From Methylibium sp. (GTDB taxonomy: Bacteria; Pseudomonadota; Gammaproteobacteria; Burkholderiales; Burkholderiaceae_C), in NCBI RefSeq assembly GCF_013817345.1, contig NZ_JACDCW010000032.1, positions 1-38,054 of the forward strand: 38,054 bases of DNA. Direction: 5' to 3'. A program made the position numbers and the translations under genes. Below are positions 1 to 9,569 of the stretch, piece by piece (position 1 is the stretch's first letter; each line of letters opens with the position of its first letter). Below the pieces are notes generated by a model. The model saw only the letters and a list, made by a program, of their open reading frames with translations. It did no database searches and was not told the DNA's origin.

Positions 1-554
1 ACTACGAAGAGGCACGGCGCTTCGCCGGCATGGTGACCACCGCGTCCAAGCGGCTCGACCAGCCGATCGCCGTGGTCACCGGCGGCGGTCCCGGCATCAT
101 GGAAGCCGGCAACCGCGGCGCCTTCGAGGCCGGTGGCCCCAGCATCGGCCTGAACATCGTGCTGCCGCACGAGCAGGAGCCCAACGCCTACATCACGCCC
201 GAGCTGTGTTTCCAGTTCCACTACTTCGCGCTGCGCAAGATGCACTTCCTGATGCGCGCGATCGCGCTGGTGTGCTTCCCCGGCGGCTTCGGCACGCTCG
301 ACGAGATGTTCGAGGCGCTCACGCTCATGCAGACCGGCAAGGTGCGCCGCCGGCCGGTGCTGCTGTTCAACCGCGAGTTCTGGACCAAGCTCGTCAACTT
401 CGATCTGCTGGTCGGCACCGGCATGATCTCTCCCGAAGACCTGAAGCTGTTCCACTTCGTCGAGAGCGCCGAGGAGGCGTGGGGCCTGATCGAGCGGCAT
501 TACGCGCTCGATGCGGGCGACACCACCACCGGGCCGTTTGCCGAGGATTGCTGA
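1..554 (+). CDS. LOG-family phosphoribohydrolase (3' part)
   Basis: The gene enters from the left edge; the frame is open from position 3, so the true start lies outside the window. The visible 183 residues are the nucleotide-binding core of the LOG / TIGR00730 family, once labelled 'lysine decarboxylase'. Visible hallmarks are a glycine-rich VVTGGGPGIMEAGNRGA segment and the family signature PGGFGTLDEMFE. Characterised members hydrolyse nucleoside 5'-monophosphates to a free base and ribose 5-phosphate (cytokinin-type or purine substrates); the substrate here cannot be told. The stop codon sits one base before the arginase start, so the two are probably cotranscribed. The family call is firm; the exact substrate is unknown. 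Confidence 0.88.
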   Translation, partial: YEEARRFAGMVTTASKRLDQPIAVVTGGGPGIMEAGNRGAFEAGGPSIGLNIVLPHEQEPNAYITPELCFQFHYFALRKMHFLMRAIALVCFPGGFGTLDEMFEALTLMQTGKVRRRPVLLFNREFWTKLVNFDLLVGTGMISPEDLKLFHFVESAEEAWGLIERHYALDAGDTTTGPFAEDC

Positions 555-555
555 G

Positions 556-1479
556 ATGGTCATTTCGCCGCCACGCGTTTCGCTGATCGGCGCCCCCACC
601 GACATCGGCGCCGGCGCACGCGGTGCCTCGATGGGCCCGGAGGCGCTTCGCGTGGCCGGCCTGCAAGCCACGCTCGAGAGCCACAGCTTGGAGGTTGCGG
701 ACCGCGGCAATCTGGCCGGCCCGGCCAACCCATGGCAGCCGCCGAGCGACGGCTACCGCCACCTGCCCGAGGTGGTGGCCTGGAACCGCACGGTGCACAA
801 CGCCGTCTTCGAAGAACTGAAACTCGGCCGCCTGCCGATTCTTCTGGGCGGCGATCACTGCCTCGCCATCGGCAGCATCAGCGCGGTGGCACGCCACTGC
901 CGCGAGCACGGCCGCAAGCTGCGCGTGTTGTGGCTGGACGCGCACGCCGACTTCAACACCCACCAACTCACGCCCAGCGGCAACACGCACGGCATGCCCG
1001 TGGCCTGCCTGTGCGGCAACGGCCCGCAGGAGCTGATCGAGATCGGCGGCCATGTGCCCGCCATCAAGCCGAAGTGGGTTCGCCAGATCGGCATCCGCAG
1101 CGTCGATCCTGGCGAAAAGCGCTTGGTGCACGAGGCGGACTTGGAAGTATTCGACATGCGCTACATCGACGAGATGGGCATGCGCCACACGATGGAGCTG
1201 GCGCTCGCGACCATCGACGCCAACACCCATTTGCACGTGAGCTTCGACGTCGACTTCCTCGACGCCGCCATCGCGCCCGGCGTCGGCACCACGGTGCTCG
1301 GCGGGCCGACCTACCGCGAGGCGCAGCTGTGCATGGAAATGATCGCCGACACCGGGCGGCTGGCGTCGCTCGATGTGATGGAGATCAACCCGGCGCTGGA
1401 TGTGCGCAATCAGACAGCGCTGGTGGCAGTCGATCTGGTCGAGTCGCTGTTCGGGAAGAGCACGTTGATGCGCAAGTAG
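556..1479 (+). CDS. rocF: Arginase (L-arginine to urea and ornithine)
   Basis: A 307-residue ureohydrolase-fold protein, the usual length for arginase. All manganese-binding positions are visible: GGDH (His101), DAHAD (Asp128, His130, Asp132) and SFDVD (Asp231, Asp233). NTHG supplies His145 and MEINP supplies Glu276, matching the active site of known arginases. It should be a cytosolic enzyme releasing urea from L-arginine. I start it at the ATG at 556 because the protein then begins directly with the first beta-strand (VSLIGAPTDIG); an upstream in-frame start at 511 would overlap the LOG gene by 44 bases. One oddity is LDAAIAPG where arginases usually have LDP after the DVD motif. Agmatinase or formimidoglutamase is a less likely alternative. 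Confidence 0.9.
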   Translation: MVISPPRVSLIGAPTDIGAGARGASMGPEALRVAGLQATLESHSLEVADRGNLAGPANPWQPPSDGYRHLPEVVAWNRTVHNAVFEELKLGRLPILLGGDHCLAIGSISAVARHCREHGRKLRVLWLDAHADFNTHQLTPSGNTHGMPVACLCGNGPQELIEIGGHVPAIKPKWVRQIGIRSVDPGEKRLVHEADLEVFDMRYIDEMGMRHTMELALATIDANTHLHVSFDVDFLDAAIAPGVGTTVLGGPTYREAQLCMEMIADTGRLASLDVMEINPALDVRNQTALVAVDLVESLFGKSTLMRK

Positions 1480-1539
1480 CACGGCATTCGCAAGGCCGGC
1501 CGAATTGATGAACGTGGTGGCTCGACCGCACGGCGCAAT

Positions 1540-2070
1540 TCAGTCCGGCGGATTGCGTTGCGTTCGCGGAGCGTCGCAAGGGCCGTGCAGACGGCGGAAG
1601 TCGCGAGGGTGGAACGGCGGCTCAGCCGCAAAAAGCCCGCGTCGTGCGTTTCTCGCCACTCCCTCCTCGCTCGCATAAGGCCCGCCGCTGCCCCGCCATC
1701 GTGCCGACCAGGCGTGTCCTTCATTCACCATCCATGCACCGACGTCCTCGTCGCCCACCCACAGCGTGCCGAGCGCACGGCCATAGTCATCGGTCGCACG
1801 GCGGCGCACCGTCACGTGCCGGCCCTGCACGCGCGAAGCCAGCGCGGCGCCAGCTTCGGGGCCGTGCGCCTGACAACGCTCGGGCGCGTCGAGTCCGACC
1901 AGGCGAAGCTTCACGCGCTTGCGGTGCGGTGCGCCGTCTTCCTGATCGGGTTGCACCCACACCGTGTCGCCATCGCTGACGCGCGTGACGACACCGCTGA
2001 AGCGCGTCTCGCCCGCCGCGGCGATGGCACAAGTGAGCGCGAGGCACAGCGAGAGCATCCGCCGCTTCAT
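1540..2070 (-). CDS. Secreted thermonuclease-family (SNase-like) nuclease
   Basis: A 176-residue protein with an N-terminal signal peptide (positive MKRR, then a hydrophobic stretch ending near AIAAAG) and a staphylococcal-nuclease-like domain over about residues 22-140. Recognisable pieces are VVTRVSDGDTVWV, the RLVGLDAPE segment holding the Arg/Asp/Glu active-site residues, and DDYGRALG holding the second catalytic arginine. It is likely a calcium-dependent sugar-nonspecific nuclease acting in the periplasm or outside the cell. The ATG at 2068-2070 overlaps the TGA of the YkvA gene (ATGA), so translation is probably coupled. The longer upstream reading frame is rejected because the signal peptide marks the start. 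It converges with arginase across a 60-base gap with no clear terminator. Confidence 0.87.
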   Translation of the reverse strand: MKRRMLSLCLALTCAIAAAGETRFSGVVTRVSDGDTVWVQPDQEDGAPHRKRVKLRLVGLDAPERCQAHGPEAGAALASRVQGRHVTVRRRATDDYGRALGTLWVGDEDVGAWMVNEGHAWSARWRGSGGPYASEEGVARNARRGLFAAEPPFHPRDFRRLHGPCDAPRTQRNPPD

Positions 2071-2462
2071 GCAGCGCCCCAGGTCCGCCACGCCCACCAG
2101 CCCAGCGCGCCCATCGCCAGCAGCCAGACGGCCACGATCAGCACCGCTCCCCACACCATCTTCGGCAGCTTGTCCTTGCTCGCCTCGGCCTCGGCCAGGC
2201 GCGCCTGCCACAGTGCCTCGGGCGTGAGCTTGATGGCCAGCGCGATGCCCAGCGGCAGCAGGATCAGGTCATCGAGCAAACCCAGCACCGGGATGAAATC
2301 AGGAATCAGATCGATCGGGCTCACCGCATAGGCCAGCACCGCGAGCGCGATCCACTTGGGCGCGCGCGGGGTGTCGCGGTGCTTGAACAGCTTCCACAGC
2401 GCCAGCAGGTAGACGGCGAGGCGCGCGCGGTTGGCGGCGCCGAAGAGACGGACGATTTTCAT
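2067..2462 (-). CDS. YkvA-family (DUF1232) membrane protein
   Basis: A 131-residue protein with the DUF1232/YkvA signature around residues 45-75: [18 protein letters not shown] followed by [14 protein letters not shown]. That segment is hydrophobic, and a second hydrophobic helix near the C terminus (about residues 108-126, rich in W, L and A) makes it a probable small inner-membrane protein. The function of this family is not established. The ATG at 2460-2462 overlaps the helicase stop as ATGA, and its own stop overlaps the thermonuclease start in the same way, so it sits in the middle of a coupled operon. The family call is strong; the role is unknown. Confidence 0.85.
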   Translation of the reverse strand: MKIVRLFGAANRARLAVYLLALWKLFKHRDTPRAPKWIALAVLAYAVSPIDLIPDFIPVLGLLDDLILLPLGIALAIKLTPEALWQARLAEAEASKDKLPKMVWGAVLIVAVWLLAMGALGWWAWRTWGAA

Positions 2463-5200
2463 GAAGTCTGCTTGCGGCGGGGCGCGCGCTCGGGCTGCGC
2501 TCCTGATGGCGGAGGCGAACGCACTCTCGAATGCGAGGGCGGCCGCGAAGGCGCGTCGATGGCGGCGTTGATCTTGTCGAGCATGCGCTGGAGCCGGTCG
2601 TTGAGTTTCTCGGTCGTCAATTGTTCCCGGAAACGCTCGACCATCAGCGGCAGGCACATCGGACTCGGCAGTTCGAGTTCGACGAAGTCGATGCGCTTGG
2701 CGGTCAGGCCACGCAGCGTCTCGGCGAGGCGGCCGATGTCGAGTTCCTGGCTGAGCACCTCGCTGTCTGCCTGGCCGAGCAGCAGGTTGCCCGCATCGTA
2801 TTTGCGGAACACCTCGTAGAACAGGCTGCTCGAGGCCTGGAGCTGCTTCATGCTCTTGGGCGCGCCCGGATAGCCGGTGAACACCAGCCCCGAGACGCGC
2901 GCGATCTCGCGAAAGCGCCGTTGCGCCAGTTCGCCGGAGTTGAGGCTGTCAAGCACATCCTGCAGCAGATGCTCGGCCGAGAACACGCGCTTGTCGAGCA
3001 CCGACGCCAGCGGGATCGGCAAGGCGCCGAGCAGCTCGAAGCCGTAGTCGTTGACCGACAGGCTGAAAGTGTTGGGCTGGTCTCTCGCCAACCGCCAGGC
3101 GAGCAACGAAGCCAGGCCGAGATGCACGTTGCGCCCGGCAAAGGGGTAGAGGTAGAGATGGTGGCCCTCGCGCGAATCGAAGCGCTCGACCAGCAGGCTC
3201 GTCGGCGTGGGCAGCCTCGACAAGCGCAACTGCGTCTCGAGCATCGGCCGGGCGGCCTGCAGTTCGGGCTCGCGGAAATCACCTTCGGCGGCGCCTTGCA
3301 TCGTCTCCAGCACCGCGTCGGCGAGCTCGGTGGACAGCGGCATCTTGCCGCCTTGCCAGGCCGGCACGATGCCCTTGCTCTTGCTGGCGCGGCGAACGTA
3401 GGCGGCCATGTCCTGCGTGCGCACGTACTCGAGCACGCGACCGGCGAAGACGAAGCAGTCGCCTTTTTTAAGGCGTGCGATGAAGCCCTCCTCGATCGTG
3501 CCGATGCTGCCGCCCGAGAGCCACTTCACCGCCATCACGGCATCGCCCACGATGGTGCCGACCGCGAGCCGGTGGCGCTTGGCGATGCCCCGGTCGGGCA
3601 CGCGGTAGAGGCCGTCCACGCGCTGCACGCGGTGGTACTCGGGGTAGGCGCCGAGGCTGGCACCGCCGTGCTCGACGAAATCGAGCGCCCACTGGAAGTG
3701 CTCGCGATCGAGGTCGCGGTAGGCGTAGGCGCTGCGCACTTCCTCGAACATCGCCTCGGGCTCGAAGCCGCCGCCGAGCGCGGCGGTGACGAGGTGCTGC
3801 ACCAGCACGTCGAGCGGCTGGTGCGGCGATGTGCGTTTCTCGACGCGGCCCGCCAGCGCGGCGCGGCGCGCGGCGGCGGCTTCGACGAGCTCGAGCGTGT
3901 TGGTCGGCACGAGCGTGATGCGCGAGGCGCGGCCCGGCTGATGGCCGCTGCGCCCCGCGCGCTGCAGCAGCCGCGCCACGCCCTTGGCCGAGCCGATCTG
4001 CAGCACGCGCTCGACCGGCAGGAAATCGACGCCGAGGTCGAGCGAAGACGTGGTCACCACCGCCTTCAGTTCGCCGGCCTTCAGCGCCGCCTCGACCCAG
4101 GCCCGCACCGCCTTGTCGAGCGAGCCGTGATGCAGCGCGATCAGGCCGGCCCATTCGGGCCGCTCGCGCAGCAGCAGTTGGAACCAGATCTCGGCTTGCG
4201 AGCGGGTGTTGCAGAAGACGAGCGCCGTCGAGCTCGATTCGAGCTCGGCGATCAGCGGCTCGAGCATCTGCGCGCCCAGATGGCCGGCCCAGGAGAAGCG
4301 GCCGGGGTTGAGGGGCAGGAGCGTGTCGATGACGAGCTGCTTGTCGATGCGGCCGCGCACGATGATCGGCTCACCCTCACTTGCAGTGCGCGCAGCGGCT
4401 TGCAGGCCGCTGCCGTTCGATGGGCTCGCTGCATGCGGCTCGAAAGTCTTATCTCGCCCCCGAACCTCTTCTGCCTCGGCGGGAGAGGGAGCCATTCGAG
4501 CTTGTGCCGCTTCTTCGCCACCCTCCTTCACCACAGCCGCAGTGCTTGCTCCCTCTCCCCTCTGGGGAGAGGGCTGGGGTGAGGGATGGCCCGCCAACAC
4601 CTGCGCCGCCTCTTCCAGATTGCCCAGCGTCGCACTCAAGCCCCACACCACCAGCCCCGGCTGCCAACGCCTCAGCCGCGCCAGCGCAAGCTGCACCTGC
4701 ACGCCGCGCTTGTTGCCGATGAGCTCGTGCCATTCGTCGACGATCACCGTGTGCACGTCGCCCAGCGTCTCGCGGGCGTTCTCGCGGGTGAGCAACAGGC
4801 TGAGCGATTCCGGCGTGGTGATCAGCGCGGTGGGCAGGCGCCGGTCTTGCCGCGCGCGCTCGGCGCTCGGCGTGTCGCCGGTGCGCAGGCCGACGCTCCA
4901 GTGCGGTGCCACGTCAGCCAGCGGGAGCGTGATCGCGCGCAGGGTATCGGCTGCCAGGGCGCGCATCGGCGTGAGCCAGATCACTTGCAGCGCCGGCGAT
5001 CCGGCGCTACGCATCGGGAGGTTTCGGCACAAGGCGCCGAACCACACCGCGTAGGTCTTACCCGCGCCGGTGGTCGCATGCAGCAGGCCCGAGCGCCCGG
5101 CTGCCATGGCGGCCCAGACCTCGCGCTGAAAGGCGAAGGGCTTCCAGCCGCGCGCCGCGAACCAGCCCTCGGCCGGCTCGTTCACGGGAGCCCGGGCCAT
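2459..5200 (-). CDS. Lhr-like / ligase-associated DEXH box helicase, with in-frame insertion
   Basis: A 913-residue superfamily 2 helicase of the Lhr type, closest to the 'ligase-associated DNA damage response DEXH helicase' group, which I recall as about 800-830 residues. Motifs in order: Q-motif-like FAFQREVW, Walker A TTGAGKT (Lys48), the box DEWH (155-158), SAT (189-191), then the second RecA lobe with [21 protein letters not shown] and [10 protein letters not shown], followed by the winged-helix and DUF4175-like C-terminal region. The extra length is explained by about 74 residues (205-278) of low-complexity sequence between SAT and the second lobe, encoded partly by a palindromic repeat. 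The start at 5200 overlaps the DUF429 gene by 19 bases. The usual partners (ATP-dependent ligase and PdeM phosphoesterase) are not next to it. It probably unwinds DNA in repair; whether the insertion affects activity is unknown. Confidence 0.9.
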   Translation of the reverse strand: MARAPVNEPAEGWFAARGWKPFAFQREVWAAMAAGRSGLLHATTGAGKTYAVWFGALCRNLPMRSAGSPALQVIWLTPMRALAADTLRAITLPLADVAPHWSVGLRTGDTPSAERARQDRRLPTALITTPESLSLLLTRENARETLGDVHTVIVDEWHELIGNKRGVQVQLALARLRRWQPGLVVWGLSATLGNLEEAAQVLAGHPSPQPSPQRGEGASTAAVVKEGGEEAAQARMAPSPAEAEEVRGRDKTFEPHAASPSNGSGLQAAARTASEGEPIIVRGRIDKQLVIDTLLPLNPGRFSWAGHLGAQMLEPLIAELESSSTALVFCNTRSQAEIWFQLLLRERPEWAGLIALHHGSLDKAVRAWVEAALKAGELKAVVTTSSLDLGVDFLPVERVLQIGSAKGVARLLQRAGRSGHQPGRASRITLVPTNTLELVEAAAARRAALAGRVEKRTSPHQPLDVLVQHLVTAALGGGFEPEAMFEEVRSAYAYRDLDREHFQWALDFVEHGGASLGAYPEYHRVQRVDGLYRVPDRGIAKRHRLAVGTIVGDAVMAVKWLSGGSIGTIEEGFIARLKKGDCFVFAGRVLEYVRTQDMAAYVRRASKSKGIVPAWQGGKMPLSTELADAVLETMQGAAEGDFREPELQAARPMLETQLRLSRLPTPTSLLVERFDSREGHHLYLYPFAGRNVHLGLASLLAWRLARDQPNTFSLSVNDYGFELLGALPIPLASVLDKRVFSAEHLLQDVLDSLNSGELAQRRFREIARVSGLVFTGYPGAPKSMKQLQASSSLFYEVFRKYDAGNLLLGQADSEVLSQELDIGRLAETLRGLTAKRIDFVELELPSPMCLPLMVERFREQLTTEKLNDRLQRMLDKINAAIDAPSRPPSHSRVRSPPPSGAQPERAPRRKQTS
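4551..4585. repeat. Palindromic intergenic-type repeat inside helicase gene
   Basis: A 10-bp perfect inverted repeat (CCCTCTCCCC / GGGGAGAGGG, loop TCT) followed by GCTGGGGTGAGGG. The same unit recurs near 29502-29534 and, as a shorter version, at 20598-20616. Such repeats normally lie between genes; this copy is translated in frame as part of the helicase linker. Confidence 0.85.
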
Positions 5201-6045
5201 GGCGCACTGACGATCCAGCCTTCGAGCCGGTCGCGCTGCGGCGGCAAACCGTGCTCGGGCTGCGCGCTCGCCCAGGCCGCCTGCACGAGGCACAGCACGG
5301 CATCGAGCCGGTCGGCCGTGGCATCGGCCACCAGGTCGTCGCGCTGAGCGCGGCTGAGCTTCAGGCGCAGGCGGAGGCGGCTGCGGCCCTGCTCGAGCGC
5401 ATCGACGATGTCCTTGCGCGCGATCAGGCGCTCGGGCGTCTGACGCGCACGCTCGTCGCTTTTGTAGGAACGCGCACCGATCAGCTCGCGGGCCAGCAGC
5501 CCGGGGTAGCCCTCCAGCGCCACGCGCTGCGGATCGCCTTCGTGCAGCCCGGCAAGGGCGACACCGGCAGCAACGAGCCGTGGCACGCCGGCATGCAGCA
5601 TGAAGGCGACCGGCGGATTGACCCATTTCATCGACGGGCTCGATCCCGCCGGCACGTCGCAGCCCCGGTGCGCGAACTTCGCGCCCACCGGCCGCGCTGC
5701 GCAAAAGGCGGCGAAGGTGCTGCGGATCTCGGCGCGCGAAAGCCCGGCGTAGTGCTGCATCAGGCCGGGCCAGTCGCGCGGCCAGCCGAGCGATTCGACC
5801 AGCTCGCGCGGCAGGCCGAAAGGCAGGTCGAAGACCCCGAGCCAGGGCCCTGGCCGCGCCAGCACGACGTCGAAGGCCTCGAAGCTGGCTGCGGCCTCGA
5901 TGCCGCCCAGACGCAGCAACGTGCCGTGCCGGCTGCCGTGGGCGATGGTGATGGGCTTGCGCCGTGTCGGCGCGCTGGTGAAGTCGACGCCCAGCAGGCG
6001 CAGCGGCGCGGCGTGGGTCGTGTCGGCGACAGTAAGCCCAGGCAT
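5182..6045 (-). CDS. DUF429 protein, predicted RNase H-fold nuclease
   Basis: A 287-residue protein of the DUF429 family, which is predicted to adopt an RNase H-like fold. Acidic residues in the expected order are visible: Asp21 in [10 protein letters not shown], Asp73 in [10 protein letters not shown], Glu178 in ALEGYPG and Asp248 in [13 protein letters not shown]. No biochemical role is established for the family; nuclease activity is an inference from the fold. The ATG at 6045 is five bases after the EamA stop, and the 3' end overlaps the helicase start by 19 bases, so all three are probably one transcript. The pairing of an RNase H-fold protein with a helicase hints at nucleic-acid processing. 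Confidence 0.8.
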   Translation of the reverse strand: MPGLTVADTTHAAPLRLLGVDFTSAPTRRKPITIAHGSRHGTLLRLGGIEAAASFEAFDVVLARPGPWLGVFDLPFGLPRELVESLGWPRDWPGLMQHYAGLSRAEIRSTFAAFCAARPVGAKFAHRGCDVPAGSSPSMKWVNPPVAFMLHAGVPRLVAAGVALAGLHEGDPQRVALEGYPGLLARELIGARSYKSDERARQTPERLIARKDIVDALEQGRSRLRLRLKLSRAQRDDLVADATADRLDAVLCLVQAAWASAQPEHGLPPQRDRLEGWIVSAPWPGLP

Positions 6046-6050
6046 GCTGC

Positions 6051-6944
6051 TCAGCCCAGCGCCAGCGCCGCGACGCCCAGGGCGATACACAGCGCACCGG
6101 CCAGCCGGGCCCGCACGTCGCCCTCGCCGAGCAGCCGGCCGCCGAGCAGCGCGGCGAACAGCATCGACACCTCGCGCGCCGGCGCCACATGCGAGAGCGG
6201 CGCCAGGCGCAGCGCGTACAGCACCATGACGTAGCTCAGCGGGCTGAGCACCGCGACCACCAGCGCCCAGCGCCAGGTGGCACGCCATGCCGCGCGCGTG
6301 GCGGCCACGTTGCGCAGCGCATACGGCAGCGAAAACGGAATGCGCAACAGGTTGCCGAAGTAGTCCACGAGCAGGGGCGACATGGCAAGCACCACGACCG
6401 CGTAGGCGTCGATCACCGTGTAGGCCGCAATGCACACGCCGGTGGCCGCGCCGTAGGCAATGCCGCGCTGCACCCTCAGCCGCCGGTGCGCGTCGCCCTC
6501 GGCGCCGCGCAGTTCGCGCAGCAGGCGCGGGCCCCCGGCGATCAGGAATACGCCGAAGGCGACCCCGGCCACACCGGCCACGCCCAGGTGCGAGAGCGTC
6601 TCGCCGAGCACCAGCACGGCGGCCAGCGAACTAAGCAGCGGCCCGGTGCCGCGCGCGACCGGATAAACCACCGTGAGATCGGCCGCGCGGTAGCCGCGCA
6701 GCAACAGCGTGAAGTAGGCGACGTGCGTTGCGGCGCTGGCCAGGATGAATCCCCATTCGAGCCAGCCCCAGTGCGGCAGCACCCCCCACGCCGCCCAGAG
6801 GCCCACCGGCGACCACAGCACCGTGACCATCAGCGCCGTGAGCAACATGAAGCGCTGGTCGCCGCCGGCATGCTTGGCCGCCAGGTTCCACAGTGCGTGG
6901 AAGACTGCGGCTGCAAGGACGAGGGCCAAAGCGGTGAGGGGCAC
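6051..6944 (-). CDS. EamA / DMT-family transporter
   Basis: A 297-residue integral membrane protein with about ten hydrophobic helices in two EamA-type halves (roughly residues 1-140 and 155-297). The first half begins with the typical [14 protein letters not shown] and has an EamA-like GxxF-rich helix [15 protein letters not shown]; the second half ends in another Gly/Ala-rich helix. Members of the drug/metabolite transporter superfamily move amino acids, nucleosides or drugs across the inner membrane; the substrate cannot be predicted. It is the promoter-proximal gene of the minus-strand operon leading into DUF429 and the helicase. It may be there by simple adjacency rather than shared function. 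Confidence 0.87.
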   Translation of the reverse strand: MPLTALALVLAAAVFHALWNLAAKHAGGDQRFMLLTALMVTVLWSPVGLWAAWGVLPHWGWLEWGFILASAATHVAYFTLLLRGYRAADLTVVYPVARGTGPLLSSLAAVLVLGETLSHLGVAGVAGVAFGVFLIAGGPRLLRELRGAEGDAHRRLRVQRGIAYGAATGVCIAAYTVIDAYAVVVLAMSPLLVDYFGNLLRIPFSLPYALRNVAATRAAWRATWRWALVVAVLSPLSYVMVLYALRLAPLSHVAPAREVSMLFAALLGGRLLGEGDVRARLAGALCIALGVAALALG

Positions 6945-7256
6945 CGCGCGAGTCTAGAGGCGCCGCGTGCGGGCACCCGAGCGGCGAAGCCCGCTTGAAC
7001 CTTTCGGGGCCGCCGCAGGCTCGCGCCGGTGTTCCGGAAGGAGGCCCTAGGAAGTCATCGGCATGCGCACGGTGAGCCTGGCGTCGGGCGTGTCGCGCGT
7101 GACGCCGACGCTGACCGACAAGGCCGTTGGAGCGCGTCTTGCTCAGCCGGTAGGCGCTGGAATGAGGGGCTGCGCCCGTCTACCTCTGGCAGGGCTCGAG
7201 CCCACCTCGGCGCAGGTTCGGTCCGGGGCAACTCCATGCGTGTCGCCCTCGACGGA
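6945..7256. other. Intergenic region between TonB receptor and EamA genes
   Basis: There are 312 bases without a convincing gene. They should hold the end of the receptor transcript and the promoter of the EamA operon. I see a perfect 12-bp palindrome GGGCTCGAGCCC at 7192-7203 and no clear T-tract terminator. On the minus strand a short run near 7055-7135 reads as a plausible protein C terminus (SVSVGVTRDTPDARLTV, then a stop), but its frame is blocked upstream, so it could be a small gene relic. Confidence 0.4.
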
Positions 7257-9485
7257 TCAGAACGCCTGCCGGAACTTGACCCCGACCAGCCAGCTGCGCG
7301 GCATGGCGGTCTCGAAGAAGCGACCGTTGCCTTCGTTGACGATCACGCTGCCGGCGTACTCGCGGTCGAACACGTTGTCCAAACGGACCAGCGCGTCGAT
7401 GCGGCTGCCTTCGCCCAACTGCCAGCGCTGCGCGGCACGCAGACCGAGCGTGCTCCAGCCGGACGCGAAATCGGTGTTGCGGTCGTTGACGGCTGTTTCG
7501 GCCTGCGCGCGCAATTCGGCGGCCAGCTCGGTCGTGTTGTTGCTGAACGGCCGCCATGCCAGTTCGGCGAACGCACTGCGCGGGCTGGTGCCGCCGATGC
7601 GGTTCCCGGACGGCACCACGGCCTGGTTGTCGGGATTGGCGTCGTTGCACGGCGCACCAGTGCAGGTCAGGAAATCGTCGTCGTAGGTTGCCGAGAGCCA
7701 GGTGAGCGCGAGTGCGGTGCGCCACTGGCGGTTGATGGTCCAGCCGGCGCCGACTTCGGCGCCGCGCCGCGTCGTCGAGCCCACGTTCTGAAAGCTCGAG
7801 CGGCCGCCGGCGTTGGTGGCCACGCCGATCTCGTCGTCGGTGCGGGCCTCGAACACGGCAAAGTCGAGCGCCAGACCGAGCGCGTCGTTGCGCCACTTGG
7901 CGCCCACCTCTATCTGCTTGCTCTTTTGCGCAGCGAGTTCGCTGTTGAAGCCGCCGCCGGCGTCGGGCCGATAGGCCAGCTCGTTGAAAGTGGGGGACTC
8001 GAAGCCGCGACCGGCGCTCGCGTAGAAGTTCCAGTCGGCAAGGCCTCGCCACTGGATCGCGGCGACCGGGTTGGTGTAGCTGTAGCGCAGCGAGCCGGAG
8101 TCGTCCCCGTTGGCGCCGACGATGTAATTGTCGTCGGCCTCGAAGCGCACGCTGCCGCGACGCACCCCGAGCGTGGCAAGCCAGTCCTTCGCGAATTCGA
8201 GTTCGCCCTGCGCGTAGACGTCACGGCTGCGGACGGTGTTTTCTTCGTCGCGGCGCAGTCGGCCCGTCACGCCTTGTTCTGTGGGCGCAGCCGGGTCACC
8301 GGTGAAGTTTTCGAAGCCGCGGCGGTCTTCGCTGCTTTCTTCCAGCGCCGCGCCGGCGACGAGCTGCGCCGCCCGCTCGCCGGGCAGCGTCCAGCGCCAG
8401 ATCAGCCGGCCGTCGAGGCCTTTGTAGTCGCGGTCGAAATCGATGACGCCGCCGGGTTGCCGCGGGGGGGTTTGCGCGCTGGGCGGAATCGACTGCCACT
8501 GCGTCACCGAACGCTGGCCCACGTAGCCCGTGAGTGCGCTCTCTTTCAGCGTGCCCAGGTTCTCGAAGCGGTGTCGCCAGGTGGCGCCGAGCTGCTCTTG
8601 GCGCGCGATCTTGCGGACATCGAAGGCGGTGGCGTTGGGAATCGTCTGGTACGGGTCGTCGTTGAACTGGTCCCGGTCCAGCCCCTGCGGATCATCAGCC
8701 GGCTGGTCCAGGCTGTTGAGCGAAACGACCACGGTGTCGCGCTCGCCGGTCCAGCCGAGCCGCAGGTTGGCGAGCGTGCGGCGGGCGGCGCTGTGCGGCC
8801 GGAAGCCATCGATCTCGAAGTGGCTGGCGCCGAAGCGCAGGTCGAAGCCGCGGCCCGGGGTGTCGCCGAAGGGCGCCTGCACCGTGACCCGGCCCTGGCG
8901 CAGGCCGAAACGGCCGACATCGGCGGCGAGCTCGCCGTAGCGCTCGCGCACGGGCTGGCTGATCAGCGAGATGACGCCCCCCGAGCTGTTGCCGTAGAGC
9001 GCCGAGAACGGCCCGCGCAGCACCTCGATGCGCTGGGCGCCGGCGAGGTCGAAGTGGGCCACCTGGCCCTGGCCGTCGGGCATGGTTGCCGGAATGCCGT
9101 CGCTGTAAAGGCGCAGCCCGCGCACGCCGAAGGTGGAGCGCGCCCCGAAGCCGCGCGAATTGATCTGCAGATCCTGGGCGTAGTTGTTGCGGCTGTTGAC
9201 CGTGAGGCCGGGCACGCGCGCCATCACTTCCGAGAGGTTGACCATCGGGCCGGCCTCGCGCAGTGTTTCGGCATCGACGATGTCGACCGAATACGGTGTC
9301 TCGAAGGCCCGCTGCTCGAAGCCGCTGCCGGTGATGACCACCGGCGCGAGCGTGGCGGCCGAAGCGGCGGGCGCCGGGGCCGGCGCGCCTTGAGCCCAAA
9401 GCGTCGGGGCGGCGGCAACCAGGACGCAAGCGACGGCGATCGGCTTGACCTGCGGGAAGGAGAAGGAGCGCAGGGCATGCAGCAT
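7257..9485 (-). CDS. TonB-dependent outer-membrane receptor
   Basis: A 742-residue protein with a signal peptide (hydrophobic VKPIAVACVLVAAAPTLWAQG), a plug domain at about residues 45-160 and a 22-strand beta-barrel ending in the C-terminal phenylalanine typical of outer-membrane proteins. Plug hallmarks include YSVDIVDAETLREAG, MARVPGLTVNSRN and IEVLRGPFSALYGNSSGG. The barrel has SAGRGFESPTFNELAYRP and the final VRLDNVFDREYAGSV. It takes up a large ligand (ferric siderophore, haem, cobalamin or similar) using TonB energy; the ligand cannot be named. I start at the ATG at 9483-9485, preceded by GAGAG; a longer frame to 9581 would place non-signal sequence in front. No transporter genes are adjacent. 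Confidence 0.92.
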   Translation of the reverse strand: MLHALRSFSFPQVKPIAVACVLVAAAPTLWAQGAPAPAPAASAATLAPVVITGSGFEQRAFETPYSVDIVDAETLREAGPMVNLSEVMARVPGLTVNSRNNYAQDLQINSRGFGARSTFGVRGLRLYSDGIPATMPDGQGQVAHFDLAGAQRIEVLRGPFSALYGNSSGGVISLISQPVRERYGELAADVGRFGLRQGRVTVQAPFGDTPGRGFDLRFGASHFEIDGFRPHSAARRTLANLRLGWTGERDTVVVSLNSLDQPADDPQGLDRDQFNDDPYQTIPNATAFDVRKIARQEQLGATWRHRFENLGTLKESALTGYVGQRSVTQWQSIPPSAQTPPRQPGGVIDFDRDYKGLDGRLIWRWTLPGERAAQLVAGAALEESSEDRRGFENFTGDPAAPTEQGVTGRLRRDEENTVRSRDVYAQGELEFAKDWLATLGVRRGSVRFEADDNYIVGANGDDSGSLRYSYTNPVAAIQWRGLADWNFYASAGRGFESPTFNELAYRPDAGGGFNSELAAQKSKQIEVGAKWRNDALGLALDFAVFEARTDDEIGVATNAGGRSSFQNVGSTTRRGAEVGAGWTINRQWRTALALTWLSATYDDDFLTCTGAPCNDANPDNQAVVPSGNRIGGTSPRSAFAELAWRPFSNNTTELAAELRAQAETAVNDRNTDFASGWSTLGLRAAQRWQLGEGSRIDALVRLDNVFDREYAGSVIVNEGNGRFFETAMPRSWLVGVKFRQAF

Positions 9486-9569
9486 GAATGCTCTCGAAAA
9501 GTCGCACGACGGGGCGCGGACTCTATCCCGCCGCCATGGCGCTCCCAATAGAGAAAATCTGCAAAGGCC

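Noticed and set aside
5201-6190. Upstream extension of the helicase frame to make a 1243-residue protein
   Set aside because: The added part is Arg/Ala-rich shadow of DUF429, and the Q-motif region begins shortly after the ATG at 5200.
7050-7140. Possible relic of a protein C terminus on the minus strand
   Set aside because: About 25 plausible codons, but a stop blocks the frame upstream and no family could be named; mentioned only in the intergenic entry.
7029-9551. Very long plus-strand reading frame opposite the TonB receptor
   Set aside because: The product is Ala/Gly/Arg/Val-rich without domains, and the minus strand codes a complete receptor. GC-rich DNA leaves antisense frames open.
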